Source of the DNA: Tyto alba
Taxonomy: Eukaryota; Chordata; Aves; Strigiformes; Tytonidae
Direction of reading: 5' to 3'
Assembly (NCBI RefSeq): GCF_018691265.1
Contig: NW_024881301.1
Location: 10,739,752 to 10,803,751 of the forward strand
Length of the DNA stretch: 64,000 bases
Of the stretch, positions 1 to 12,606 are shown one piece after another. The position numbers and the translations under genes are program-made. Each line of letters begins with the position of its first letter. The stretch's first letter is position 1. The notes below the pieces were generated by a model. It worked only from the letters and a program-made list of their open reading frames with translations. It made no database searches and was not told the DNA's origin.

Positions 1-3000
1 GGTCAGGAAGGTCAAGTAACAAAAGTGGCTAGGGTCCCCAGATCCCATCACTTCAGCTGTTGCTCTGTTACTGCACACCAAAAAGACTGGGGAGGGAGTA
101 GGGTTTTTAGCTATGCTCATATACTGCTAGGGGAAAACCATGGTTTGTTCATGTCCCCTTAATATCACCTGTTGTTCTCCTCACATCTGCATTGTTGGAG
201 TTTCAGTCCAAGGTGGAAGCAAAATGACAGCAGGAGAGACACAGTACAGTCTAATACTCAAAGTGACAGTCACAAATCAAAGAGGAGAAGAGTTGTCTGT
301 CTCCCATAGCTGTCTGCAAACATACACTGAAGCCTCAAACTGATGCATTGTTCCTCTAGAGAGGCATACTGAAAGGAAATTGGGTTGCTTTGCCCTTCTG
401 CAGAGCATTTGGCATCTCCCTAGGTGATGAAACATTTGTTGTTACCAACAACGTGAACATTCCTATGTGGAAGTATTTTTTGCTTCTGTAAATATGGGTG
501 CTTGGGCGAAATGAATGGATCACAAAATAATAAGGAACGGGGCAATTACCAGCAGAACTTATTTATTCTCTGTTGTTGAGCCTCAGTGGTGGAGGGAACA
601 GAGTCATCTCTGCACCCTAATGAAATGTGACAGACGTTTAGAGACCACAGGCTGACATTTTCTGACAGCATCACCATCTGCACACTGAAAGCTGCTAGTA
701 TCTGGACATCATAATCTGTTAAGGGCTGTTTATTACTGTACCTCCAAATCTGCGCAGGTCACGCAAATCCTGGAGTTAAACGTCATCAGCTTTGTATGTA
801 GTCCCCTTACCTTAACCAGGATCTAATCCTCAGTCTCTCACTGTGTTCCCTAGTTGGATGTTTGACTTTCTAAATAATTAAGCAAATAACCTAAGATGTA
901 GATACTTGAAAGGGAAATAAAAATAAAAAAGAAAAAGCCTTCTGGCCTGCCAACAGGCAAAATAGAAGTTAACCTAATTCTTACCAGGGCAGATGGAGTT
1001 ATATAATCTGATTTGTAAGAGTAAGAGATTTTTCATATAAGTAAGGATTTAGTATATATGATGTACAGCAGTTTCTGCAGCTGCAGAATCATAACATGGC
1101 AGTAGTTTCTACAATCCTACTTCTACAGACAATGCAGGTATAGGGAAAACTGTTTAAAGAATGAAAGATGCAATAACAACAGGGGGTTTTACCTAAATCA
1201 AGGAAAAAAATGTTGCCTCAGATATGCTGGAACACAGAGATTAAAACAGGGACTACAGGACTGATCCAATATTTTTTTCTCAAGCATTTTTTTCAGATCA
1301 AGGAAAAAGGTGACCTTGAGAGACAACAGTATAAGTTAATTGGAGTAAAAAAAGCAGGCAACACCCCCCCCCCAACAAACCAAACAGTGGAGGTTAACTT
1401 CATCTTGCAGACTTCAGTGTTTCCTTGCATTATAAAAAAAAAGGATAAAAAGTTGAAGAGAGAAGTCAAGTTACAAAAACAGACGTGCCAATTTGGCTTT
1501 GAAGAAAATGTTCTGTTTCTGAGGTCAGGTACCCTGAAGAGTGGTCTTGAATTCCAAACTTGTTTGCTAGAGTACTGTGTTTGCTTTCCTTCCTGGTAGT
1601 GAACATGGAGTACTCAAGGGCTTCACTTCTTTTTTTTTTTTTTTTTATTATTTTTATTTTTATTAAATAAACAAAACACCAACATAACCCCACACAAGGA
1701 GGGACTTGTTTAGCTGCTCCACCTGGTGGACGAATATTGCTGGTCAGGCAGAAGCCCAGTGCCTTCTGCAGTTTTACTTCTTGGAGTCCGGCTTGAGACA
1801 TGTTTCTTTCTCCTCCATCCATCTCCTCTGAGCACAGTGATGAGCACTCCGTCACCTGGCTCAGGAATTGATCTTTGAAGCCACCTTTTGGAAACAGAAG
1901 ATTTGTGTACCTCCTGAAACAAATAGCTCTTGACTTTATGGCATCCCAGTGTCTCAAGTGCTACTGAAATATGGAAATTTGCAGCCTTGTGTTCTTTCAC
2001 CCAGTTACCAGAGTTAAGCATGGCATGGGGCTGATTCCCTTAAACTTGAAGATGATGCAAGGATGCACTGGGTCTTTGCACCTCTGGTATCTCAGATATC
2101 TCTGTTTTGTGGGTCTCTTGATTTGAGTGCTGTCTGGAAGTGAATACATTAAAATAAAGAAACATATAAGGTCAAGAGTCACAAAACCAACTCAACACTG
2201 TTGCGCCCTGCAGATTTCAGTGACCTGAACAGAGGTAGACAAGACAAATTCCTGTTCCTGCCTATAGATTTAGGAAGTCTAACAATCAGTAAAGCAAAGT
2301 GGTTGTATAAAAGTATCTATAATTCTTGGAAATATGATGGGAGGAATTACAAGAACTGGTGACATGTTTTATTTGTTTACTTTACATGTTTAATTACGAA
2401 AGGTTGCTGGTCTGCACACATATAAACTTCAGCTGGTGGAGCACAAAGCAAACTATTAGATCCTCACCACTGTAGATATTCAGATCTGAAAGTCTGTTCT
2501 TCTACTGTAGTGGGTAAAAATCCAAACCAGGTATGCAGTCTATGGGAAATCTGAAGGCAGCTGGACCTAGTAAATTGTCAGAAGTCAGGGCAAACTGTGT
2601 CCCAGGAACAGTTTTTGCCTTGGAAGGAAATATTAAAGATCACTGCTTTATGGGTAATCTCTCATCAAGAGAAGGCAAGAACACACCTGCTGATACAGTT
2701 GTCCTCCTTGGAAATAAACACATACAGTGAGCTGTGGGAAAGGGTCAATATCCCACCAGTGAGGCAAAGATGGTTTTATATTCACTCTCCCTGTTCTGGA
2801 AGCAGATGGCTATTTTAGTACATCTAGTAGCTGAGGATTTTCAGAATGAGCTGTCTCATGTGAAAGAAAGGAGGAGAAACAGTGTTAGTTGGAGGTATGT
2901 TTAGTAAGAAAATATGTGGCAAGCACATCCACTATAGCAACTGGAGACAGTGGCTTAACATTCTGGGATGCATGTGCACACATGGATGCATGTGTGCAAA

Positions 3001-6000
3001 GAATAGCAGCTATTCACTCCCTAGGGTGGAAGCAAATGGGTCACTCTGCCAAAGGACACAATTCAAAGTCTTATGTAGACACAAGGAGGTAGCATTTAAG
3101 TCTTCAGAACAATACAGTAGTGCTCATTTTCCACCTAATATCACAAAGCAAGCAATTACAGTCTTCACTAGGCAGCGTTTCTAAATGGGTTTCAGCTCTG
3201 AAAGCACACATGAAATATTTTCCTTAAAGCTACCAGGAGTGTCTTACTCTAATGTTTTAGAATCAGCCTAGGTGGGTTCAGTTTCCAGCTTGCATAAGAG
3301 TTAATTTTCTCTCTTTCAGTACAAGTTCTATACCCAGTTAGTGTCACAACATGTGAATGACGTGTGGTGATCTGCCCTGTGTGGCCTCCTGAAAGCAACT
3401 GAAGGGGAAAAAAAAACAACAAAAAGCACCGCCACAACAACAAAACCCCTCACACTTCCTTTTCTTTAGAACAGTGCTCATTGTTGCTACTCACCTTTAG
3501 TGAAAGACAAAGGCCACACCACAATGGAGCATGTAATTCCACAGCGGTTCTAATCAAACCCAAACTAAACATTAACTATTGTTATTTTAGTGTTAAAACT
3601 AGCAAGCTTATATAACAAAATCCAAGTAGCAAGTCACTGGAGGAAAAGTTATTAAAAAAGAAAAGCTGCTTATGTTAATTAAACAAAGAAAATCTGCCTG
3701 ACAGACAAGAATAGCTTAGAGGCAATGCATTTGAAATATGTACCTATTTCTTGGTGTTCCCTAAGCACTCAAACACAGCTAGTATGTGTGCTCATCCATT
3801 CAGTCTTAAGGATTAAAGAAATTGTTGGTCATGTTGGCTAAATCCAGGGAAGATACAGTGGGCTTTAAAAAACAAATCCTGTGCCTGTCCACCAGGTTTT
3901 ATGAATGTAGCTCTGGAAGTAGAGAAAAGAGACTTTACTTCTGCTCCCTTTGAAAGGCAGGATACAGTGCAAATTAAAAACCTACTGGGCTTCAGGGAAT
4001 CCCTTTATTCTGGAAAACCTAAAATAGGGAAAAATGTTCTGCCAGGGATTGTCATGAGGCACCAAGAGCCAACAATGAGAAACCCCATCCATTAGAAAAC
4101 AGGTTCCATCAGTACTGCTGCTCACTCCCTACTGAGTGTCAGGTGAGGAAGACATTACCAGCAGCCCAGGTTTTCCCCCTCAATCCCACAAACTCTTTTA
4201 ACAAGTTGATCCCTGTGTTGCAGGACCCCATTGAGAGAAATTAGGCTATGTCAATATTCAGGTTTTCATTAGATTTCTTCTCAGATCTGAGTAGATAACC
4301 AAGAGACTCAGAGTGAATCCCACACCCCTTCGAGAATATATTCTACTTCTTCTTACCTTTTCCCCTAATTTAAATTAAAGGCTTTTTTTAGAAAAGCCTT
4401 CAGTAATGACACATTAACCCCTGCATTTAATATTAGCACACATTTAAAAAACAACTACAGCATATTTCATGATAATCATATTGAGAATAGTTACATAGCA
4501 ATTATTATATACTTACCATTGTAGACATACTACATTCTGAGACACTTAAAAAGGTCATAAAAAAATATAAATCAAACACAAAATGAGTAGAGACTGTAAA
4601 ATTATTAGGTGCATTGCTTCCTATTGAATAAATAGTCAAGGACTTCCAATCTTAACTGTATTATCACAGAATGCTTTCATTTTTTCTGAAATTATAAAAT
4701 TAAGATGGCTGTTTCCAAATCACAGTTGCTTTTATTTTCTTTTATTTCAGAGCAGGGATTTCCAATGTAACTGCACAGAACCAAAAACTTTATGAAGAGT
4801 ATTTAGTAATCTCTTACAGCATCCTGCTGTGGCCACATGAATTTCCATTTAGGTGTTGCTGCTTTATTACAAAGAATAGTGCAAGTATGGTAATAAAACT
4901 GTGATAATCAACTTGAATGAAAACATAGCAAGCACAGTGCAGATAGCCACACACATCCAATTCTTTTTCATGAGAGGAGGTGTGTGAAATACTTTCATCC
5001 ATTTGTGCATTCTTCTGCTTACCACTGGTAAATGCTAAAAGGTGGCGAGTTTGTTTCAAATACATATAGATACCATTTTGATTGTCTTGCACTTCTAAGG
5101 TATGAATTATTGTGTAGAATAATGCAGTCACTACTACAAATCTCATAAGCACACTGCTTTCTTCATAAGATTGTCTAGTGAATTTGAAAACTACTTCCCT
5201 TCTTTTGACAAGAGAAACTAGAGATATGTAAGGTATTAAGAGTTTCTTTAAGAGTTTTTTTATTTGTAATCAGATCTGCATCACATCTGTCATAATCTCT
5301 ATAGTCTGTATTTTCTCCAGAAAATATAATCTGTCAGCGAAGATACCAAAAATACCCGCTTTCACCTTGTAGTAAGCGTATAACAAACCAAAGGTAAAAT
5401 TTTCTCTTGTGCAGTCCTCTCACATACTGTACAGACACCAATCATATATCCTAGATACAAGTGGTATGCAGAACACCCTTTGTCAATAGGAGATACTAAA
5501 TGCATGCCTTATTTTAGGGATATATGTACTATAGATAGGAGACACATTATTTGGCTCTCAGGGAAAACTACATTATTTAAGCTACTGTATTTGTTTTTTC
5601 TTGACAGGAGACCATAGAAAACTTCCTCAAGGCTCTGTTAGGCTTCCTATAATTTTTATCTTCCCAAGATATTATACTTCTGACAGTACTGAAAATGATG
5701 GGCATGATTTAATGGTTGGGTAATACTGTGTGTAAAAGGTCAAGGAAAGTAAAGGGATATTTTGGAAGAGCATAGTGGGAAGAGGAATAGAATGGGCTCA
5801 TATGAAGACTGGATTCACTGGCTTCAGACATTCCTCTTTTTCTAACATTATGACTTTAAAAAAATTAGACATGCAATCAGGGTTCCAAACTACACCAAGA
5901 TTATTGAAGTAATTACTAGGAACATAATTAAAAAAACAAAACAAAACAAAACAAATAATAATAAAAAAAAAAAAAAACACAAACCAAACAACATACTGCC

Positions 6001-6937
6001 AACATTCTGAGACATAAAGCATTAAAAAAGTAGAATAATCCCAAAGAAATGGGGATTTTGCTGTTCTATAGCTCTCTTTCCTACAACACTGTAGGTGAGT
6101 CCATGGTAGACACCATTTTACACCACAGTCTCTCTAACAGGCTTGCTCTGCCTCATCCACTAGACTTGCCTGCCCATCATCCTCAGAATTGGACCTTTAC
6201 TCATGATCAGTTTTCTTAGACTCTCAGAAAGCAAAGACACAGAGTGCTTAGAAAAAAGCTATTTCCCAACCAAAGGTCAACTGATGTAAAAGCTAATGGT
6301 AAAAAAATTACTATTATGACAAACACACACATGCATCAAGACCCAACTACTTCCACCTTTCAAAGTCTGCTTGGCTGGAAAAATTCACCCAGTGTCTACA
6401 GAAGCAAATCTGCTGTGTGTAGGAAATCCAAGTCAGTTTTCATCATTAGAGGATTTAGAACAACTTTAATGATGTCAAATTCTTCTTTGCATTTTTAAGT
6501 GAAAGAAGATTGAGCTAAATGATTACCTGGTATGAGTCAGTTCTGTTAATTTTTTTTTTTTTTTTTTAATGGAACCAAGCAGATTTCAAAGGCTTAATAT
6601 TACAGTATGTCAGTATTCATGACTAAGCCTCTGGCCATGAGAAAGAATCCTGAAATTGTTTAACACAAGCAGTAACACACAGTAAGTAATAGCCAATTAT
6701 TTAAACAAAAGTCTCTTTGAGAATCATCTGAGTAGAAAAGCAATTAATAAAGTTTGTCTCCTTCTTTGCAGATCCTGTGCATCTGCTTCTCCATATTTTT
6801 AGGTGCATTACTACAAGAATTCAGTTGAAGCAGAGCTACAAGCCATTTCTAGAATTAAATATATTGCTATTAATTTCAGATGCATAATAATAGTGCAATC
6901 ATCATTACAGTAAGGGAGCATAAAAGTGAAAGCTATA

Positions 6938-6943
6938 TTTATT
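6938..6943 (-). terminator. candidate AKAIN1 polyadenylation signal
   Basis: Read on the minus strand this is AATAAA, about 1.08 kb downstream of the AKAIN1 stop codon, and the first canonical hexamer I found below the stop. Such hexamers are common by chance in AT-rich DNA, so the assignment is tentative and transcript ends would be needed. Confidence 0.2.
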
Positions 6944-7451
6944 TAATTTGTATTTTCAGAAACATCATGGATTTCTTCATCTATATAAAGCAGTTAAAGG
7001 ATAACTTCTGTATTACAGGCATAAAGCAGTGTTATTTAAGGTGAATCTATGTAACAATCACAAACATCTAAATTCACTTTATGCCCAGCAGGTAAGAAAT
7101 ATCTACCGTGACAGAATTCAGACACGGTATATTTCCATCTTTCAAGATATTAATAAAATCAAACCCTTTTTTTTAAAGCCACTCCAGTCTTCACTTTCTA
7201 TAAATCAAGTCCCAGCAAAGTTACAAAACTGAAGGAAAAGCTGGCAAATTCCGTATCAGCACATTTCTCTTCTTTCAATATCAAGAAAATCAAAAGGAAT
7301 AGTTGAGGCACAAGTGATTTCTATGCAGAAGTATTTCAAATAAGTAGACTAAAACTTCAGTACTTCTTTTAACTTCTTTTAAAAAATACATAGATCATAG
7401 GTCTATGATCACAGTCATAGATCATGGTCATAGCAGTCTTACTGGATTGGC

Positions 7452-7478
7452 TTGTTTGTTTGTTTGTTTGTTTGTTTT
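7452..7478. repeat. (TTTG)n microsatellite
   Basis: About seven uninterrupted TTTG units in the AKAIN1 3' flank. Simple repeat with no further signal. Confidence 0.85.
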
Positions 7479-8019
7479 TCAAGATGAAGAAAGAAATTGG
7501 TTCATGGAACTTACCAAATCCACTTTATACTGCCATTTCACATAGTCCATGTTTAAACAAAGCAAAGTACAAACCCGTGCTTCAAGGCAGCCTGAAAACA
7601 TTCTGCTACACTCAACAGTAAACTATTTCTTCGGTGAAGACAGCTTCAGTGAACCCAGTAACTCAGAGAAGAGTCTGTCCAGCTGAACTGACATGGACTT
7701 TGCACGCAGAACTTACATGAAAGTGCACTGACAACAAGCTTTTGAGAATAAGTCCATACCATAAGAGTTTGTGCTTGAAACTACTTTTATAGCTATGGTT
7801 ATTGTTTCTGTTAAGAGGCACTGCATGAATATGGAGTTAGTCATCTAATGCACTTAATATTTCTCAGCTGAGGACTATTGCAGCTTTACCCTATGTCTAG
7901 GTGTGATTATACTTTGGTTTGCTTTACAACAGTAACATTGCACTAGCAATACAGCTGATACTAAAGAGGAGGCTGAAAAAACTGCAGACTGGAGGACTGA
8001 AAACAACCAATCTGCTCCT

Positions 8020-8207
8020 TTACTTTTTTTCATGTTTCTTCGTTAATTTTCCTCTTTCTAGCTGAAGGCTTGTGCTGTTCGTTCGCTTCTCCTTTTGCTG
8101 GCTCTCCTGGGAAACTTGCTGCACTGCTCGAAGAATAGCAGTCTGCACAATCTGCTTGCTGGCATTCTGTAGCTTAACTTCATCTTGCTCTGTCCCTGGC
8201 TTCTCAC
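8020..8207 (-). CDS. AKAIN1: AKAIN1 coding exon 2 (A-kinase anchor inhibitor 1), residues 6-67
   Basis: Last and main coding exon of a small A-kinase anchor protein (human C18orf42). Joined to exon 1 at 21288-21303 it gives 67 residues; the human protein is 69 as I recall it. The acceptor reads ctggcag|GTGAG at 8208/8207, and the intron falls in phase 1 inside Gly6. Residues about 16-39 ([20 protein letters not shown] and following) have small or hydrophobic residues spaced as in an amphipathic helix, the known docking element for the dimerisation domain of PKA regulatory (RII) subunits. The C-terminus is a basic tail ending LTKKHEKK, then TAA at 8022-8020. There is no signal peptide or membrane segment. 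By family knowledge it acts in the cytoplasm by binding RII. An open frame continues upstream to 8358 but is AT-rich intron with low-complexity F/L runs. Confidence 0.9.
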
Positions 8208-9012
8208 CTGCCAGAATAAAATGAGAAAAAAAGGCAACTAAACATTTGTGGCTACTCTGTGAACACCAGAAGGATAGAAAAAGAGGAGAAAAAAAACAAA
8301 ACAAAACAAAAAACAGAAACAAAAAACAACCAAAACCCCACAAAGTGCTTGAAAACATTTTATTACATATGGAACCTTCTAATACAGAAGGTGATGAAGT
8401 AGGGTGGAGAGTGCCTCTGTGCGTTCAGTGCTAGAGGACCAAATGAAGGGGGAGACTTTGAGTCATCCAGCTCAGTTATCGACTTCCCAGCTCTGGGGAC
8501 AGCTGTGGCTTCAGAGCTGAAACAAACACAGCTGCATTTTGCAGCAAGACAGGGAAGGAGGGTTTTCTCATCCAGCTGTGAATCACATCCTTTTTGACTT
8601 GAGCTGTTCTTCTGGATGTGAAATTGGACTTCATTTTGCAAGCCTGATATGTACTCCCTCACCATCATACAGAGAAAAAGCCATTGCATTAACATTTCTA
8701 TTTACTTTTACTTCAGATTAAAATTCTTCATCCATCAAATTCCAATTTGACTTTGAGGTACAAAATTTTAAGTGTCAGTTTATTAAACCTTATCTACATT
8801 TACAAAAATATTTGCAAAAGCATTAAAAAATGCTCAGATTGCTATATATAAAATAAAATTTTTAAAAATGACCACCATCATCTATAGCAACCTGACAAAT
8901 ATGTATTTCTTATGTGACACTTCGTTGTTTTGCCAAGGTGCTAAAATCTGGAGAACAAAGTAATGTAGTGTGAGTATTGACATTTGGTAATGAAGAAGAG
9001 TAGTTCATGTTA

Positions 9013-9062
9013 TCTAATCCCTGAAAAGGAATATTAACTCTATTTCAGCCCAAACCAAGACA
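9013..9062 (-). mobile_element. 50-bp LTR end fragment
   Basis: This stretch differs at only two positions from the terminal 50 bp of the LTR at 45551-46675 (compare 46626-46675), including the terminal TG/CA. Similarity stops abruptly below 9013. It is the 5' end of the LTR when read on the minus strand. It abuts CR1-like DNA on its right. Confidence 0.6.
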
Positions 9063-9169
9063 ACTGTGTAGAGGTCTGAGACTGTGTTGGGACCATTACA
9101 TGTAGGAGCTGGACTCCCATCCAGGATCCAGACATATCATGCAGTCAGACATGAACTGCATCCCTGGTT

Positions 9170-9309
9170 GTGTGGTGCCCATCACAGCTGGCTCATCTAG
9201 ACATGATCCTGGGAAAATTATTCTAGGTGATCCTGCGTGGGCAGGGGTTGGACAAGATGAGCTTCAGAGTTCCCTTCTAACCTCAAGCCTTCTGCATTCC
9301 TGTGATTCT
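9170..9309 (+). mobile_element. CR1 LINE 3'-end fragment
   Basis: The stretch around gggttggacaagatgagctt, followed by a 'cccttctaacctcaa' block and ending in 'tgtgattct', is the typical 3' end of avian CR1 retrotransposons in sense orientation. CR1 copies are usually 5'-truncated and end in a short octamer-like repeat instead of poly-A, as seen here. The left boundary is approximate. Confidence 0.75.
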
Positions 9310-12300
9310 AGCTGGTGAAGCTACCATAAACCCCAACTTTTCTATTACCTGAAGGAAGTCTCTGGAAGAGTATCCCGCTATGTCCTCTTCTTCTAATTAT
9401 TAATTTCAAGGAAAGTAGTTGGCACAAAGCCGTTTTCTGAGAAGCTCATTTATTGATGTGCTGGACCTACTTTGGGCAAGGAGGGATTGACTAAGAAAAG
9501 CAGAGATGACTCATGCAAGGATCCCAAAGGGAATCATATGGAACATATCTATCAAACTACTCCACCTTGCTGAAATATAGACTGCTGTGGACATAAACAA
9601 AGGCAGAAATTTGAGTGCTTATAGAATTAATCAGGCATTTTAAGAACTGCATATCAATTAGGTAAAACAAAGACATCACTTCTGTTATTTAAGTAATTAG
9701 TTTTCAGCTAATAAAAATAAGAGTTACTAGGGTGATAAGATACAATTAATTTTTATCTATGATTTCTTTAATATTTGAAGAATAACTGAGTTTAATTAAA
9801 AATCCATGACAAAATGTCACTTGAAGTAATTGCTGGGAAAAACTTACACGATAGCAGAAACGGCATTCTGCCTATTAGTTATCCTTGTCTATTGACTACT
9901 TTTTTTTTTTCTCTTGATGTCAGAAATTCTTTTCTACTTATGCTCTATCTTTAAATGCTCACCTGACTTACACAGGAACCCAGCACCCTAATTCTGTAAA
10001 TAGAGAACTGAAAAATCCAGGTTTAGTGATGTTACATGCAAGGTAACAATTGTATCATTAAGATACAACAAATCCTCTTTAGCATTTTTTTATTACCTTA
10101 TCTTTCACTTGGTAAATTTTTGCCAATTAACATAGCAGATTAAAAGTAGTTCACAAATTCCAACCTGGTTTTGCAAGCTAAAGTACAGTTTGAGAGATTT
10201 AAAAAACCTCAAAATCTTGAACTGACTGCATAAATCAGTCACATATTCCACCTTCATTTAAAACTAGTGCCAGTATCAGTACCTCAAAATTCCCTTGGCT
10301 TGCTTGAAGATGTTCCCTATGAAGAAAAACATGGAAGTAGTTTGGAAAAAGATGAAAAACATTTGAAGTAGACTCCAAGTATTCATTTGAATTACTAGAA
10401 CTAATATTAGTTTAAGTTCAAGAATAATCTTGTGTGGAAGATGTTTCTGAACTGTAGAATATGCCCAGAAAAGCATAACTGGAAAATGATAGCTACAGAG
10501 TAAGAGTATTTAGCACAGATTGCATCTTGAAGAACTTCACTCTGGTTACACACGGGCCTTTTCTTGTTTACACATTTCAGTTTCTTCAAAGCATCTTGTG
10601 TCACTTCCTTTCCAGCCTGCAATCCAAGTAGTCTCCTGTACTTTCTGTTGATATCTCCTGTGTTTTTTCCCTTTCAGCTTGCTACAATTTAATATGCCTT
10701 ATAAATACTCCTACTAAGCAACACCCAACAATAGGTCATTTGTTTGAATCAGCAGTTAAATTCTTTATTGTATCTTTTCATAGGATTGTTGGGAATACTA
10801 TCATGAAGCTGAACTACCACAGGCATGACCGTGCTTTTGCAAAGATGCAAGTCCATCCCAGATCCACTACTGCTGGCAATGAAGTGTGGGTAAATGGGAC
10901 ATCTTTCAGTGGGTGCAGAATCAGTGGTTTAGAAGGAAGCAGAAACAACATTTCCCACATGGAAAGGAAGCATGGGTTAAATGGTGAATGAGCTGTGGTA
11001 GGAAGGAACTTCAGACTCTTGGAGAACATAGACTAGAAATAATTTATCCCATACTTTTTGAGAAGACATTAGTCATGCATGAGCATGCATGACCATGAAT
11101 GTACATCCAATCTCAGGAAACCTCTACTGTCCCTCAATTATCCCTTTTGCTTCTTCACCTGTATGACGTTACTGCTTTTCCTGGGAGAAAAATAATGCCT
11201 TTAATTTTAATACAACTTTCCTCAAAGCCTGTGATGTTTATGCAGTTCCTCATGCCCTTCTGCTGGTTACGTCTCTTTCTGTCTTGAGACACAATACAAA
11301 TATTGCATTTGAAGATAACCGCTTAGTTAATATGACAGGTTCCATGAATCCTAAGGGCCATGCATCAGAGGTCGAAAGTTTATATTCTGCTTCACAGGAA
11401 TAACAGATGCAGTTTAATTCCAGCAAATGAATACCACTAAAGTTGTTCTTCAGGAAAAAAAAAAAAAAAAAATGTTTGTGTGAATAGCTTTGAGTTTAAC
11501 CATATCTAAAACTAACAATAAAAATCACATTCCTCTAAGCAAAAATCTGAGCAATTTAGAACTCACAATTACTTAAAATGTATTCTCCTGTTAGCTAAAA
11601 TTTTCATGTATGCAAAATTTCTGAAGCGGAAGGAGCCATGAAGCAAATATTCTTTCTTCATTTCTACATGAGATTATGCAGATATATCCTTTAACCAGAA
11701 AACTCACTATTTGTTTTATCAATATATTGCTTTGGATTGCAATAGTTAACCATTATACTATTTTCTGCAGCATTGCAACATTCTTTTTTTTTCTTTCCAC
11801 TATTAATAAAGATTAATAACAAGCCAATGAAAATACTGCTTTCTAGTAAATCTATTTCAATTCTATCAAAAATTACTAGTGTAAATTTTATAATCCAACT
11901 GACAGTACTAATGAAATTTGTAAATGGAATAGAATTATTAGTAAGCAAGACTGTGATGATAAGACTTCATCACAAGGTCCAGTATGGATGCATGGGAGAT
12001 AAACTGTAGATCTTTCAAAAAATTAAAGAACCTGGCAAGTTTGTAATGACATAACATACGTGTATATGTTGTAGTGATTACCAGTAACAATATTTGCATC
12101 AATATTGATATTATTGTACTACAAGAAATGAAGTTCAGTTCTTTGACATTAGGCAGTGACCTATCTCTCCATCCTTACAGCCACAGCATGGAAGTTCCAG
12201 GTGAGCCTCTTCTGGCAAATATTTTGTACCATGTGCATTGAAATGGTTAAAAAAAATATCTTCTCCTTTGATTTTCTTTATAAATTGGTGCTAGAATTCC

Positions 12301-12578
12301 AGCACTAGAAGCCTAATTTGAAGAAGAGATATAAAATATGAGGCTACACAGCATCCATAATCAGGAAATGCTGATGAGTCATGTTAATTATATCCAGAAT
12401 GAATGGACACGGCAGTCAGCCAGGGCTGAGAGCTTTCCAACACATGTGCACAAGCCCAACTTTATGCATGAGTGTCATTAAGCTATTTACAGGATTAGAG
12501 ACCCTCAATGTCAGTAATGATGTCAGTTCAGAGACCTCATAAAAAGGTCCTACAAAGAAGTTGTAAATTTAATCTTAC

Positions 12579-12606
12579 AAAAAAAAAAAAAAAAAAAAAA
12601 AAAAAA
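12579..12606. repeat. A28 homopolymer
   Basis: Uninterrupted run of 28 A inside the AKAIN1 intron. No mRNA-like sequence is recognisable upstream, so it reads as a simple repeat, not a retrocopy tail. Confidence 0.85.

Larger units (their letters stand above)
1..8019. other. 3' flank of AKAIN1, no recognised gene
   Basis: AT-rich noncoding DNA with only short chance reading frames. It contains a T17 run at 1630-1646, an AAAAC/A-rich run at about 5931-5978, a TTTG repeat at 7452-7478 and a short palindrome at 7393-7410. The part next to 8019 is presumably the AKAIN1 3' UTR. No tRNA, conserved coding exon or intact mobile element was recognised. A poly-A-like end at 1630-1646 read on the minus strand is discussed as a finding. 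Confidence 0.6.

Noticed and set aside
8208..8358. N-terminal extension of the AKAIN1 frame (F/L-rich)
   Set aside because: It precedes a clear splice acceptor and is A-rich intron on the plus strand; the true N-terminus is encoded at 21288-21303.
12579..12606. Poly-A as a retrocopy tail
   Set aside because: No mRNA-like sequence or poly-A signal precedes it, and no target-site duplication is evident.
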